From Chloroflexota bacterium (GTDB taxonomy: Bacteria > Chloroflexota > Dehalococcoidia > Dehalococcoidales > UBA3254), in contig JAGDMY010000115.1 of the NCBI GenBank assembly GCA_017860765.1, forward strand, positions 1 through 5,473: a stretch of 5,473 nt of DNA, given 5' to 3'. Every line of letters begins with the position of its first letter. Position 1 is the stretch's first letter. Below, one piece after another: positions 1 to 5,473 of the stretch. The notes below the pieces were generated by a model. That model did not search any database. It had not been told where the DNA came from and saw only the letters and a list, made by a program, of their open reading frames with translations. A program made the translations under genes and the position numbers.

Positions 1-446
1 TTGCATGAACCCCCGGAATAGCCCAGGGCCAGGGGATAACCATCATAGAAGGCTGCAGCTTCAATCTTGGAGACTAACTCCAGCATCTTTATCTGCAGGG
101 GGCGAATGGCTTTGTCAATATCGGCGCCGACGAAGGATTCCCGGGGCAGTTCAATCCATAAAAAAATGGCGAACCGGTACTCGGCGATTATTTTCGTGGT
201 TTGGTCTACACTCATGGCATAGGGTGGGCAGTTAGCACAGGTTCCATAGACACTGCATTTGGGGTAAGTGCATTTGGCCACTACCCGGTACTGAACTGGC
301 ACAATATCGGATTTAATGATTTTGGCCCCGGCGGCTCCCAGTTCAAGAGCCATTAATCTAAATTTCTCGAGATCTTTTTGAAGCATGTTATCCGGGACGT
401 GTTCCACAACCTTTCTGGGAATCACTCTCCTGCCGGCGTCAACCAT
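1..446 (-). CDS. DUF2284 family cysteine-rich predicted metal-binding protein (3' end beyond window)
   Basis: I recognise this as a DUF2284-type protein, a family of unknown function predicted to bind metal. The start ATG (444-446) is preceded by GAGGAG at 455-460, 8 nt away, and the frame is open for 148 codons to the window edge. Residues 1-58 are a basic, helix-rich N-terminal part. Then comes the family's cysteine cluster: C59-x4-C64-x5-C70-x2-C73 followed by PPY, with a YG pair at 67-68. The last visible residues are GGSC (145-148), where the family carries further cysteines, so the rest of the metal or Fe-S site should lie outside the window. There is no signal peptide or membrane segment, so it is probably cytoplasmic. 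It is transcribed away from the other left-hand genes, from a promoter at 545-573. Family assignment is fairly firm; the biochemical role is unknown. Confidence 0.85.
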   Translation of the reverse strand, partial: MVDAGRRVIPRKVVEHVPDNMLQKDLEKFRLMALELGAAGAKIIKSDIVPVQYRVVAKCTYPKCSVYGTCANCPPYAMSVDQTTKIIAEYRFAIFLWIELPRESFVGADIDKAIRPLQIKMLELVSKIEAAAFYDGYPLALGYSGGSC

Positions 447-511
447 GTGATCTACTCCTCGATTTCTATTAGCGGCTCCTTGCGGGGCCTTATTTTCCGA
501 TTTAAAAACCC

Positions 512-528
512 CCAAAAGTTTATTTTGG
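512..528. other. Small perfect hairpin in the DUF2284 leader
   Basis: CCAAAA (512-517) and TTTTGG (523-528) form a perfect 6-bp inverted repeat around a 5-nt loop. It lies just downstream of the predicted minus-strand start site (about 538), inside the untranslated leader of the DUF2284 gene. It could be an operator or an RNA hairpin. It is A/T-rich and could also be chance. Confidence 0.25.
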
Positions 529-544
529 AAGTCTTTGGCTAATA

Positions 545-573
545 AGAATATACTTAAATTTCCGTGAAGTCAA
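545..573 (-). promoter_or_regulatory. Sigma-A-type promoter for the DUF2284 gene
   Basis: Read on the minus strand, TTGACT (573-568) and TATTCT (550-545) are separated by exactly 17 nt, close to the TTGACA/TATAAT consensus. Transcription would begin near 538, giving a leader of about 90 nt before the ATG at 446. The -35 box directly abuts the dyad repeats at 576-618, so control by a protein bound there is likely. Confidence 0.45.
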
Positions 574-575
574 CC

Positions 576-618
576 TGTCAGCTGTGACATGTCAGCTGTG
601 ACAGTGTCCGCTGTGACA
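576..618. repeat. Three tandem 14-bp dyad repeats, probable regulator-binding sites
   Basis: The 14-mer TGTCAGCTGTGACA occurs at 576-589 and again at 590-603. A one-mismatch copy (TGTCC in the first arm) lies at 605-618. Each unit has inverted 5-bp arms, TGTCA and TGACA, around a 4-bp centre GCTG. That 5-4-5 layout resembles Crp/Fnr-family sites, though the half-site does not match a regulator I can name. The copy nearest the minus-strand promoter is centred about 44 bp upstream of the predicted start, a typical activator position. The same sites could also act on the plus-strand gene that follows. What is seen is the repeat; the binding role is inferred. Confidence 0.6.
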
Positions 619-668
619 CCCGCCGGAACTAGTTGCTTCTTTTTAGGCAGAAGTCTAGGATGTTTATA

Positions 669-950
669 ATGGGAAATAAATTGAGGCTGTCATTGATCAA
701 CGAATCTATGGCTTTCCCAGATCTTAAATATACCATTTTGGATTTGATTGCAGAGAATGATAAGGTGGTAGCTAGATATCAATTCACAGGCACAAATACG
801 GGTTCTTTTATGAATATGCCGCCTTCTGGAAAGCGAATCAGCGTGGAAGGGATTGGTATTTTTCGTGTAGCTCAAGGGAAAATAGTGGAAGCCTGGTTTG
901 CATCAGATGAATTGGGCTTCATGAAACAGATAGGAGCTATCCCCAAGTAG
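669..950 (+). CDS. SnoaL-like / ester cyclase family protein, N-terminally truncated (possible pseudogene)
   Basis: The protein matches the C-terminal two thirds of SnoaL-like proteins (NTF2-like fold). In order it shows AFPDL, a DKVVARY strand, GT-x-TGSFM, PPSGK, the GI-x-IFRV strand with a GKIVEAW turn, and a final DELGFMKQIGAIP. Members are normally about 130-145 residues; here only about 93 remain. Helix 1 and the first strand, which form part of the pocket, are absent. An in-frame TAG at 630-632 prevents any extension, and I find no matching fragment in the other frames upstream. Start codons available are TTG 633, ATG 660 and ATG 669. I chose 669 because AGGA (657-660) lies 8 nt before it and the family match begins there, but none has a strong ribosome site. 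It may be a decayed remnant or a genuinely short protein. Substrate unknown. Confidence 0.6.
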   Translation: MGNKLRLSLINESMAFPDLKYTILDLIAENDKVVARYQFTGTNTGSFMNMPPSGKRISVEGIGIFRVAQGKIVEAWFASDELGFMKQIGAIPK

Positions 951-1057
951 GAGATTTGAAGACTTTCTCAAAAGAGCTTTACCTTTTGAACAAAATGGTG
1001 GTACTGTACTGCAGACAGAACCATGACGTTTGAACTGGCGTTTAGTTTATAGTCCCC

Positions 1058-1082
1058 AAGCGATATGGATGTATCGCTTTTT
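1058..1082 (+). terminator. Rho-independent terminator after the SnoaL-like gene
   Basis: AAGCGATA (1058-1065) pairs perfectly with TATCGCTT (1072-1079) around a 6-nt loop, and the 3' arm runs into five T residues (1078-1082). The stem has only three G-C pairs, so it is modest in strength. Its form and its place between two plus-strand genes fit a terminator, and it would separate the methyltransferase gene from the gene upstream. Confidence 0.5.
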
Positions 1083-1136
1083 CTGACAGTTTCTTTTTAC
1101 ATTTATATTCAGGAATTTTTAACTTCCAAGAAGGCA

Positions 1137-1142
1137 TATAAT
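1137..1142 (+). promoter_or_regulatory. Candidate -10 box for the methyltransferase gene
   Basis: A perfect TATAAT lies 32 nt before the methyltransferase ATG, in an A/T-rich stretch just after the terminator. No good -35 hexamer sits 16-18 nt upstream, so this is either a weak promoter, an activator-dependent one, or chance in A/T-rich DNA. Transcription would start near 1149, giving a leader of about 26 nt that contains the ribosome binding site. Confidence 0.35.
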
Positions 1143-1160
1143 TAAATATGGAATGCTTAC

Positions 1161-1168
1161 AAGGAGGT
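1161..1168 (+). promoter_or_regulatory. Strong ribosome binding site fixing the methyltransferase start
   Basis: AAGGAGGT is an almost complete anti-16S match, 6 nt before the ATG at 1175. It decides the start: the earlier in-frame ATG at 1148 would place this site inside the coding sequence and has no ribosome site of its own. Confidence 0.85.
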
Positions 1169-1174
1169 GTAGCC

Positions 1175-1813
1175 ATGAGTAAACAAGCATGGGAAGCTGG
1201 CGGTAAAAAGAAGCCCAAAAATCAAACAAATTCGCAATCATCAGGCGTGTTAGTTAAGTTATTCTCGAATACCATAGGATTTTATGTCGCTTTAGCGATC
1301 TATTATCCATTCAGCTGGCTGTTTGAACATCCTCAAAAGCTGGTTGGACCCTACGTCAAAAAGGGGCAGGTAGTGGCTGACCTGGGGTGTGGCTTAGGTA
1401 ACTATACACTGGCTTTAGCTGAAAGTGTGGGACCTGAGGGCAAGGTATACGCCGTTGACCTGGATGAAAAGTGTATCCGGGCAGTAGAGAAAAAGGTAAA
1501 AAAAGCCGGTTACCGCAACATCGAAATGCACCTTTCATCAGCCTCTGATCTAGGCTTCATGAAAGATAAGTCGGTGGATTTTATTCTTGCTAACGGCCTA
1601 CTCTGATCTATGGCTTCTGACAGACAGTTGTTTGTCAAGGAAGTGAAGCGTATCCTCAAGCCAACAGGACAGGCGTACCTCAGTCTCGGTGCTGGTTCTC
1701 CCTGGGGTTTTGTAGACCAAACTGAATGGGAGCAAATAATCGCCGGGTTTAATATTGCAAAGGGGGGCAGTTACAAGGGAAAGTGGGCTGTTGTAGAGCT
1801 AAAACAAGACTGA
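1175..1813 (+). CDS. Class I SAM-dependent methyltransferase with in-frame TGA (candidate selenoprotein, else pseudogene)
   Basis: Read through one TGA (codon 144, 1604-1606), this is a 212-residue Rossmann-fold methyltransferase. Residues 1-25 are a lysine-rich tail, and 33-50 a hydrophobic aromatic stretch that may form an amphipathic helix. Motif I is DLGCGLG (69-75), and D95 at the end of strand 2 would bind the SAM ribose. DFILAN (135-140) is strand 4, and RILKPTG (159-165) is the usual post-motif before strand 5. The substrate cannot be told. The TGA falls just after strand 4, and both halves are in the same frame and belong to one fold. Three explanations fit: selenocysteine insertion (see the stem-loop at 1614-1643), a recent nonsense mutation of TGC, TGT or TGG, or a sequencing error. 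Restart at ATG 1610, 3 nt after the TGA, could also make the second half separately. The fold call is firm; recoding is inferred. Confidence 0.75.
1614..1643 (+). promoter_or_regulatory. Candidate bacterial SECIS stem-loop downstream of the in-frame TGA
   Basis: CTTC (1614-1617) pairs with GAAG (1640-1643), and TGACAGAC (1618-1625) pairs with GTTTGTCA (1630-1637), including one G-U pair. That makes 12 base pairs with a 2-nt bulge (1638-1639) and the apical loop AGTT (1626-1629). The loop starts 19 nt after the TGA and has G in its second position. Known bacterial SECIS elements have a short apical loop with a G among its first two bases, 16-37 nt from the UGA, and this one meets each rule. 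The sequence is also protein-coding, so chance folding is possible. Confidence 0.45.
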
Positions 1814-2140
1814 CCAACCAGTCCGTGTATACCTTCTGCCAATTTCTGGATACGAAAGTTTACTTAGTGAACAGTGGGCCATGCTGTTCAATCTCAAGAA
1901 CCTTTTCACCGTCTTTCAAGCTTGCAGGGAGATAGTTTGTCAAACAAAGAAGGAATAAGCCTTAAATACCTCTGTGCCAATAATTATGCACATATGGTGA
2001 CCATTGATAAAAACCCCAAGGCAGCTTATTATATACTAAAAATGAAGAATCCGTTTACATCACTGATATCCATTATTGGCGGCAATCGATGAATATCGAT
2101 GTAATCTAAGAAAAATACAAATATTTAGCGAGGTTGGTGT
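1814..2140. other. Intergenic region without a convincing gene
   Basis: These 327 bases separate the methyltransferase from the dehydrogenase. A GTG-started open frame at 1874-2092 has no ribosome site, no recognisable domain and overlaps the promoter at 2004-2032. Another frame is open from 1803 to its TAA at 1956-1958 but has no well-supported start. A perfect 7-bp inverted repeat, TGAACAG (1868-1874) and CTGTTCA (1884-1890), has a 9-nt loop but no T-run after it. Two ATCGAT palindromes (2085-2090, 2095-2100) lie in the predicted dehydrogenase leader and might be an operator. Confidence 0.5.
2004..2032 (+). promoter_or_regulatory. Sigma-A-type promoter for the dehydrogenase gene
   Basis: TTGATA (2004-2009) and TATTAT (2027-2032) are separated by 17 nt, each close to consensus. 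The start site would be near 2040, giving a leader of about 100 nt that contains the paired ATCGAT palindromes and the GAGG ribosome site at 2130-2133. It is the best promoter pair between the methyltransferase and the dehydrogenase. Confidence 0.4.
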
Positions 2141-3052
2141 ATGAAGATTGGTTTTATCGGTTTAGGCAAGATGGGCAGCGGGATGGCCAGCAACATCCTC
2201 AAAGCCGGCTATGCGCTTATGGTCAATGACCTGCGTCTTGAAGCTGCCAACCAGCTTATCGAAAAAGGCGCGGTCTGGGCGGAGACCCCTAAAGTGCTGG
2301 CCCGGCAATGCGAAATAATTTGCTCTTCTCTGCCAGGGCCCAAAGAGGTAGAAGAGATATGTCTCGGCAGAAATGGTTTGATAGAGGGCCTCCGACCGGG
2401 TACGGTGTATATAGACCTTTCCACCAATTCACCAACTCTGGTGCGGAGCATTTATGCCACCTTTAAAGAAAAGGAAGCAGACGTGTTAGATTCACCGGTA
2501 AGCGGCGGGCCGGAAGGGGCCAGGTCCGGAAAACTGGTCATAATGGTGGGTGGCGATGAAGCGGTATTTCAAAAATGCAAACCGGTCTTGAGTGCCATAG
2601 GCCAGAACGTGGTCTATACCGGAAAAATAGGCAGCGGGAGCCTATGTAAGCTGATGCACAATGCCATCATATTCGGAATCAACGGCATTGTTGCAGAGTG
2701 TCTCACCGCCGGGGTCAAGGCAGGGGTGGAGCCTAAAGCCCTGTGGCAGGCCATTGTGGGAGGCGCAGCAGGCAGAGGCCTGGTATTTTCTTCGGTGCTG
2801 CCGTCAGCTTACCTGGAAGGGCAATTCGATCCTCCTCACTTCGCACTGAACCTGGCCTTTAAAGATTTAAACCTGGCGACCTCGGTGGGGCGGGATTTCA
2901 ATGTTCCGATGCCCCTCGCTGAAATGGTCCGCCAGGATATGATAACGGCCATCAATCAGGGTTTGGGCGGCAAGGATTTTACGGCGGCTTTGCTCATTCA
3001 AGAAGAGCGGGCGGGAGGCGTCAAGGTGCGCATTCCCGGTGTGGGGGGTTAA
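2141..3052 (+). CDS. NAD(P)-dependent beta-hydroxyacid dehydrogenase (3-hydroxyisobutyrate dehydrogenase family)
   Basis: This is a complete 303-residue member of the family that oxidises or reduces short beta-hydroxy acids (3-hydroxyisobutyrate, tartronate semialdehyde and similar) in the cytoplasm. The N-terminal Rossmann domain (about 1-160) opens with the dinucleotide loop GLGKMG (7-12), and N29-D30 ends strand 2. D30 leans toward NAD, but this is not decisive. The substrate motif DSPVSGG (117-123) is intact. The catalytic lysine is K170 in the G-x-G-x3-K pattern, with N174 after it. KDLNLA (241-246) is the conserved C-terminal-domain motif. Length is normal. The start is set by GAGG at 2130-2133, 7 nt before the ATG. 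It has its own promoter at 2004-2032 and converges on the CoA-transferase operon, 32 bp away, so it is not co-transcribed with it. Family firm, substrate unknown. Confidence 0.9.
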   Translation: MKIGFIGLGKMGSGMASNILKAGYALMVNDLRLEAANQLIEKGAVWAETPKVLARQCEIICSSLPGPKEVEEICLGRNGLIEGLRPGTVYIDLSTNSPTLVRSIYATFKEKEADVLDSPVSGGPEGARSGKLVIMVGGDEAVFQKCKPVLSAIGQNVVYTGKIGSGSLCKLMHNAIIFGINGIVAECLTAGVKAGVEPKALWQAIVGGAAGRGLVFSSVLPSAYLEGQFDPPHFALNLAFKDLNLATSVGRDFNVPMPLAEMVRQDMITAINQGLGGKDFTAALLIQEERAGGVKVRIPGVGG

Positions 3053-3063
3053 CCCATAACCCC
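3045..3063. terminator. Hairpin between convergent genes, possible weak terminator
   Basis: GGGGTTA (3045-3051) and TAACCCC (3057-3063) form a perfect 7-bp stem with a 5-nt loop, overlapping the dehydrogenase stop codon. A second small stem, CCAGC (3081-3085) with GCTGG (3091-3095), follows across the end of the CoA-transferase gene. Neither has a real T-run on either strand, so termination is only suggested by their place between convergent genes. Confidence 0.3.
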
Positions 3064-3084
3064 TGCTCTGGCCGGGATTTCCAG

Positions 3085-4335
3085 CTACATGCTGGCTTTA
3101 AAGGCCACGGGCAGCTCGGTAGTAATGCTGCCGTCAATGAGGTGTTGGGCGATCTCTTCGTCGCTCATTTTCAGCAGTTCTTTATAGACATATTCATTGT
3201 GCTCACCCAGGCAGGGGGAAGGCCTTTTTACCTGCCGGGGGGTCCTGGAAAGAATAAAGCAGGAATGGGCTTCATATTTTTGCTCTCCCATCACCGGATG
3301 CTGGAGGGGCACAAAATAGTTGCGGCTGGCAAGCTGGGGATCGCCGTAGACATCCACCGGTTTCTCAACCTTGTGAGCGGGAACTCCGAATTGCTGCAGG
3401 ATAATTTCGGCCTCCTCCGCAGTGCGGCCTATTGTCCACTCAGTGACCAGCTTTTCCAGTGATTCTTCGTTTTGTTTTCGATTTGCCAGGGTAGCATAGT
3501 CCGCCTGTACGCAGAGGGAGGGGTTGTCAATCGCCTGGCAGAAGCTTTGCCACTGATTTTCATTCAACACCGCTATAGCTACCCAGTTATCATTGCCCCG
3601 GCACTGGAAGACCCCATGGGGCGCAGCATTGGCCAGTCGATTTCCATTTCTTGACATAATATTGCCATTAATCTGGTAGTCCATAAGTGGCGAGGCCAGA
3701 AAATGCAGGGAAGTTTCAAATTGTGACTGCTCTATCCATTGTCCCTGACCGGTTTGACGCCGATAGATCAGAGCGGCCAGAATAGCTAAAATATCAAAGC
3801 GGGGGCAAATAAAATCAGTGTAGGCGCCCTGGGGAGCCGCCTGCATTTTATCCGGCCAACCGCTGATTTCACTAAAACCGGAGAGATTGACCGCGTTCAT
3901 TCCGAAGCCGGAATAGCTGGAGTGAGGCCCTCCACCTCCCTGCATGCTGGTGCTGAGATATATAATTTCCGGTTTAACTTTCCGAATGTCTTCATAACCT
4001 ATGCCCAGTTTGGCCATCGTCCCCGGTGAAAAAGACTCAGTAATAATATCAGCCCACAGGAGAAGTTTCCAGACCAGTTTTTTACCGTTGGGGTGCTGCA
4101 GATCGATAGTCACGCAGTATTTATTCGGGTTAAACCGACCGTACATCATGCTGCTATCGGGATTGGGGGTTTTAGTAGCGAAGGGGCTGCTTCCCCTGAG
4201 GGGGTCAAGCCGGCTATGGGTTTCAACCTTGACCACGGTGGCGCCATGTTCAGCCAGATAGGTTGAAGTCAGCGGCCCAACTCCTGCCCAGGAAAATTCG
4301 ACGACCTTAATCCCCTCAAAGATTTGATTTGCCAT
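3085..4335 (-). CDS. CaiB/BaiF family (class III) CoA-transferase with catalytic aspartate
   Basis: This 416-residue protein, normal length for the family, would move CoA between a CoA thioester and a free acid through an aspartyl-CoA intermediate. The N-terminal domain starts with a typical GIKVVEFS strand and HGATVVKVE (30-38). The NPNKYCVTIDL segment (69-79) matches the family's N-x-NK-x3-LDL motif. D174, in AYTDF, aligns with the catalytic Asp169 of formyl-CoA transferase when counted back from the AALIYRRQTGQGQ block, which the family shares. GVFQC opens the C-terminal part, and PCLGEHN (384-390) is the usual late motif. AAGGAC (minus strand, 4346-4341) lies 6 nt before the ATG. It follows the neighbouring CoA-transferase gene by 15 bp, so both are surely on one transcript and may form one enzyme. 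The acid substrate is not evident. Confidence 0.9.
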   Translation of the reverse strand: MANQIFEGIKVVEFSWAGVGPLTSTYLAEHGATVVKVETHSRLDPLRGSSPFATKTPNPDSSMMYGRFNPNKYCVTIDLQHPNGKKLVWKLLLWADIITESFSPGTMAKLGIGYEDIRKVKPEIIYLSTSMQGGGGPHSSYSGFGMNAVNLSGFSEISGWPDKMQAAPQGAYTDFICPRFDILAILAALIYRRQTGQGQWIEQSQFETSLHFLASPLMDYQINGNIMSRNGNRLANAAPHGVFQCRGNDNWVAIAVLNENQWQSFCQAIDNPSLCVQADYATLANRKQNEESLEKLVTEWTIGRTAEEAEIILQQFGVPAHKVEKPVDVYGDPQLASRNYFVPLQHPVMGEQKYEAHSCFILSRTPRQVKRPSPCLGEHNEYVYKELLKMSDEEIAQHLIDGSITTELPVAFKASM

Positions 4336-4350
4336 GTTTGGTCCTTGTTT

Positions 4351-5473
4351 TTAGATTATCCTTTTTTCTCTCAAGGAAGCGAGTTCCGGCTGGCTCAGAC
4401 CCAGCTCGCCGGAATATATATCGGGGTTGTGTTCACCAATGAGCGGGGCCCGCCTCCGGTAGATAATGGGCGTTTCACTCAACCGGACCGACGGGCCGCA
4501 ATATGTCAGAGCAGCATTGAACTCGGGATGTTCGACCTTTCGCCAATAAACCCTGGCCTCAAGCTGGCGGTCTTCGGTGATATCTTTGGTATTATTAACC
4601 GGGGCGATGAAAATTCCTCTCTTAATCGAACCTTCAACTAATAACTCTGCTTTAGTCTTGGTCAGGGTAAATTTTTCGATAGCCTTCTCTGCTCTGTCAG
4701 CGATCTCCTGACCCATGGTGGCCGCATTATAGTCCACCCTCCAGTCCAGCTTCTGGAGCCACTCTGGCGCCAGACCTTCTTCCTGCATCCAGAGCACCAG
4801 CTTTTTCGAGGATGTCACGAAGGGTTCGTTCCCGCCCTGGACCAGGATCATAGCGTAGCCATCCCGGCATTTGAAATAGATGGGCTGTCTGACTCCGGTG
4901 GAAGCAACATACATATTGCCACCATTGCGGTGGAATTCCACCTTGGCGACATCCCACATCTGCAAAACATGCAGGGTGGGGGCGACCGAGCATTCCTGCA
5001 GGGAGACATCTACCTGTTGACCCAGGCCGGTATTTAAGCGGTACCACATCGCCGCCATGGCACCGATAGCCGCCTCCGCCCCGCCGAAAAAACCAGCCTG
5101 GGGAAAGCTGATCCAGACCGGGGCCCGCTCTGGATTACCACAGGTGTAGAGATATCCACCGCTGGCCCAGGCAGTAAGGTCACTGCCCTTATAGGACAAC
5201 TTGGGGCCTTTCTGGCCAAAAGGTGTGATTGAGGCGTAGATAATATCCGGTTTTAATTCACACAGATCGGAGTAACCCAGTTTCAAGGCGCCTAGGTATC
5301 CCGTTTCAAATGACTCCAGGATAACATCGGCAGCCGCGGCTAACTTTTTAAAGAGGGCCTGGCCCTCAACCGTAGCCAGGTCCAGGGTGATCCCTCTTTT
5401 ATTGGCGTTGTAGGCAAACCAGAAAAGGCTTTTCTGCGGATCGGCGATATTATGATAATACGGGGCGATGCGC
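4351..5473 (-). CDS. CaiB/BaiF family CoA-transferase-like subunit lacking the catalytic aspartate (5' end beyond window)
   Basis: The frame is open from the right edge to TAA at 4351-4353: 373 visible residues, with about 45-50 N-terminal ones outside the window. The internal TTG at 5286 is not the start, since family sequence continues upstream of it. Visible motifs, numbered from the first full codon (5470-5472), are NANKRGITLDL (22-32), ADVILESF (48-55), PDIIYASITPFGQ-x-GP (75-90), and the RLNTGLGQQVDVS block near 145-157. Late in the protein come IFIAPVN and LIGEHN. Counting back from the RLNTGLGQ block as for formyl-CoA transferase, the catalytic Asp position holds G127 (codon 5092-5094), and no Asp lies nearby in SFPQAGFFGGAEAA. 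That pattern fits the non-catalytic kind of subunit in paired class III transferases. As I recall, BbsE of the benzylsuccinate enzyme BbsEF is of this kind. Substrate unknown. Confidence 0.88.
   Translation of the reverse strand, partial: RIAPYYHNIADPQKSLFWFAYNANKRGITLDLATVEGQALFKKLAAAADVILESFETGYLGALKLGYSDLCELKPDIIYASITPFGQKGPKLSYKGSDLTAWASGGYLYTCGNPERAPVWISFPQAGFFGGAEAAIGAMAAMWYRLNTGLGQQVDVSLQECSVAPTLHVLQMWDVAKVEFHRNGGNMYVASTGVRQPIYFKCRDGYAMILVQGGNEPFVTSSKKLVLWMQEEGLAPEWLQKLDWRVDYNAATMGQEIADRAEKAIEKFTLTKTKAELLVEGSIKRGIFIAPVNNTKDITEDRQLEARVYWRKVEHPEFNAALTYCGPSVRLSETPIIYRRRAPLIGEHNPDIYSGELGLSQPELASLREKRII

Noticed and set aside
5..235. Plus-strand 76-codon open frame at the left edge
   Set aside because: It is a shadow of the DUF2284 gene on the other strand, has no family signature, and is low-complexity and arginine-rich.
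576..618. Short CRISPR-like array
   Set aside because: The 14-bp units are adjacent with 0-1 nt between them, so there are no spacers, and no cas gene is present.
1148..1174. Earlier ATG start for the methyltransferase
   Set aside because: It would translate through the strong AAGGAGGT site at 1161-1168 and has no ribosome site of its own; ATG 1175 is better.
1610..1813. Second half of the methyltransferase as an independent gene
   Set aside because: It holds only the C-terminal part of the fold, in the same frame as the first half, with no ribosome site before ATG 1610. Restart after the TGA remains possible but is not needed.
1175..1813. Whole-genome reassignment of TGA to an amino acid
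   Set aside because: The three other plus-strand or complete genes have no internal TGA, and the methyltransferase frame itself ends at a TGA (1811-1813).
1874..2092. 72-codon plus-strand open frame starting at GTG
   Set aside because: No ribosome binding site, no recognisable domain, and the dehydrogenase promoter lies inside it.
4727..5219. Overlapping minus-strand open frames within the second CoA-transferase
   Set aside because: They are alternative frames of a gene whose main frame carries all the family motifs.

Overview
The window looks like chromosomal DNA of an anaerobic Gram-positive bacterium of the Peptococcaceae / Desulfotomaculum-Pelotomaculum type. This is inferred from strong AAGGAGG-type ribosome binding sites, sigma-A-like promoters, moderate G+C and gene content (a DUF2284 protein, paired CaiB/BaiF CoA-transferases, a beta-hydroxyacid dehydrogenase). 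No single marker gene fixes the genus.

Layout. At the left edge, on the minus strand, is the first 148 codons of a cysteine-rich DUF2284 protein (446 to 1), with a good sigma-A promoter (545-573). Just upstream of that promoter lie three tandem 14-bp dyad repeats (576-618), which look like activator or repressor sites. On the plus strand follows a SnoaL-like protein lacking the first 45 or so residues of its family (669-950) and a probable terminator (1058-1082). Next comes a small SAM-dependent methyltransferase (1175-1813) whose frame is interrupted by one in-frame TGA at 1604-1606. The 327 bases at 1814-2140 hold no convincing gene but do contain a promoter. It drives a complete 3-hydroxyisobutyrate dehydrogenase-family gene (2141-3052).

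The right half is a minus-strand operon of two class III (CaiB/BaiF) CoA-transferase genes, convergent with the dehydrogenase. The upstream gene (4351-5473) runs off the right edge, and its stop lies 15 bp before the start of the downstream gene (3085-4335). Only the downstream protein keeps the catalytic aspartate. The pair may therefore form a heteromeric enzyme with one catalytic and one non-catalytic subunit. The dehydrogenase would fit a pathway that activates an organic acid as a CoA thioester and oxidises or reduces a hydroxy acid, but the substrate cannot be read from the sequence.

The most notable observation is the methyltransferase TGA. It sits between conserved parts of one methyltransferase fold, and the frame stays open for 68 codons after it. 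A 12-bp stem-loop follows, with its apical loop 19 nt after the TGA and a G in the second loop position, as expected of a bacterial SECIS element. This is a candidate selenoprotein methyltransferase; a nonsense mutation or sequencing error is the main alternative.
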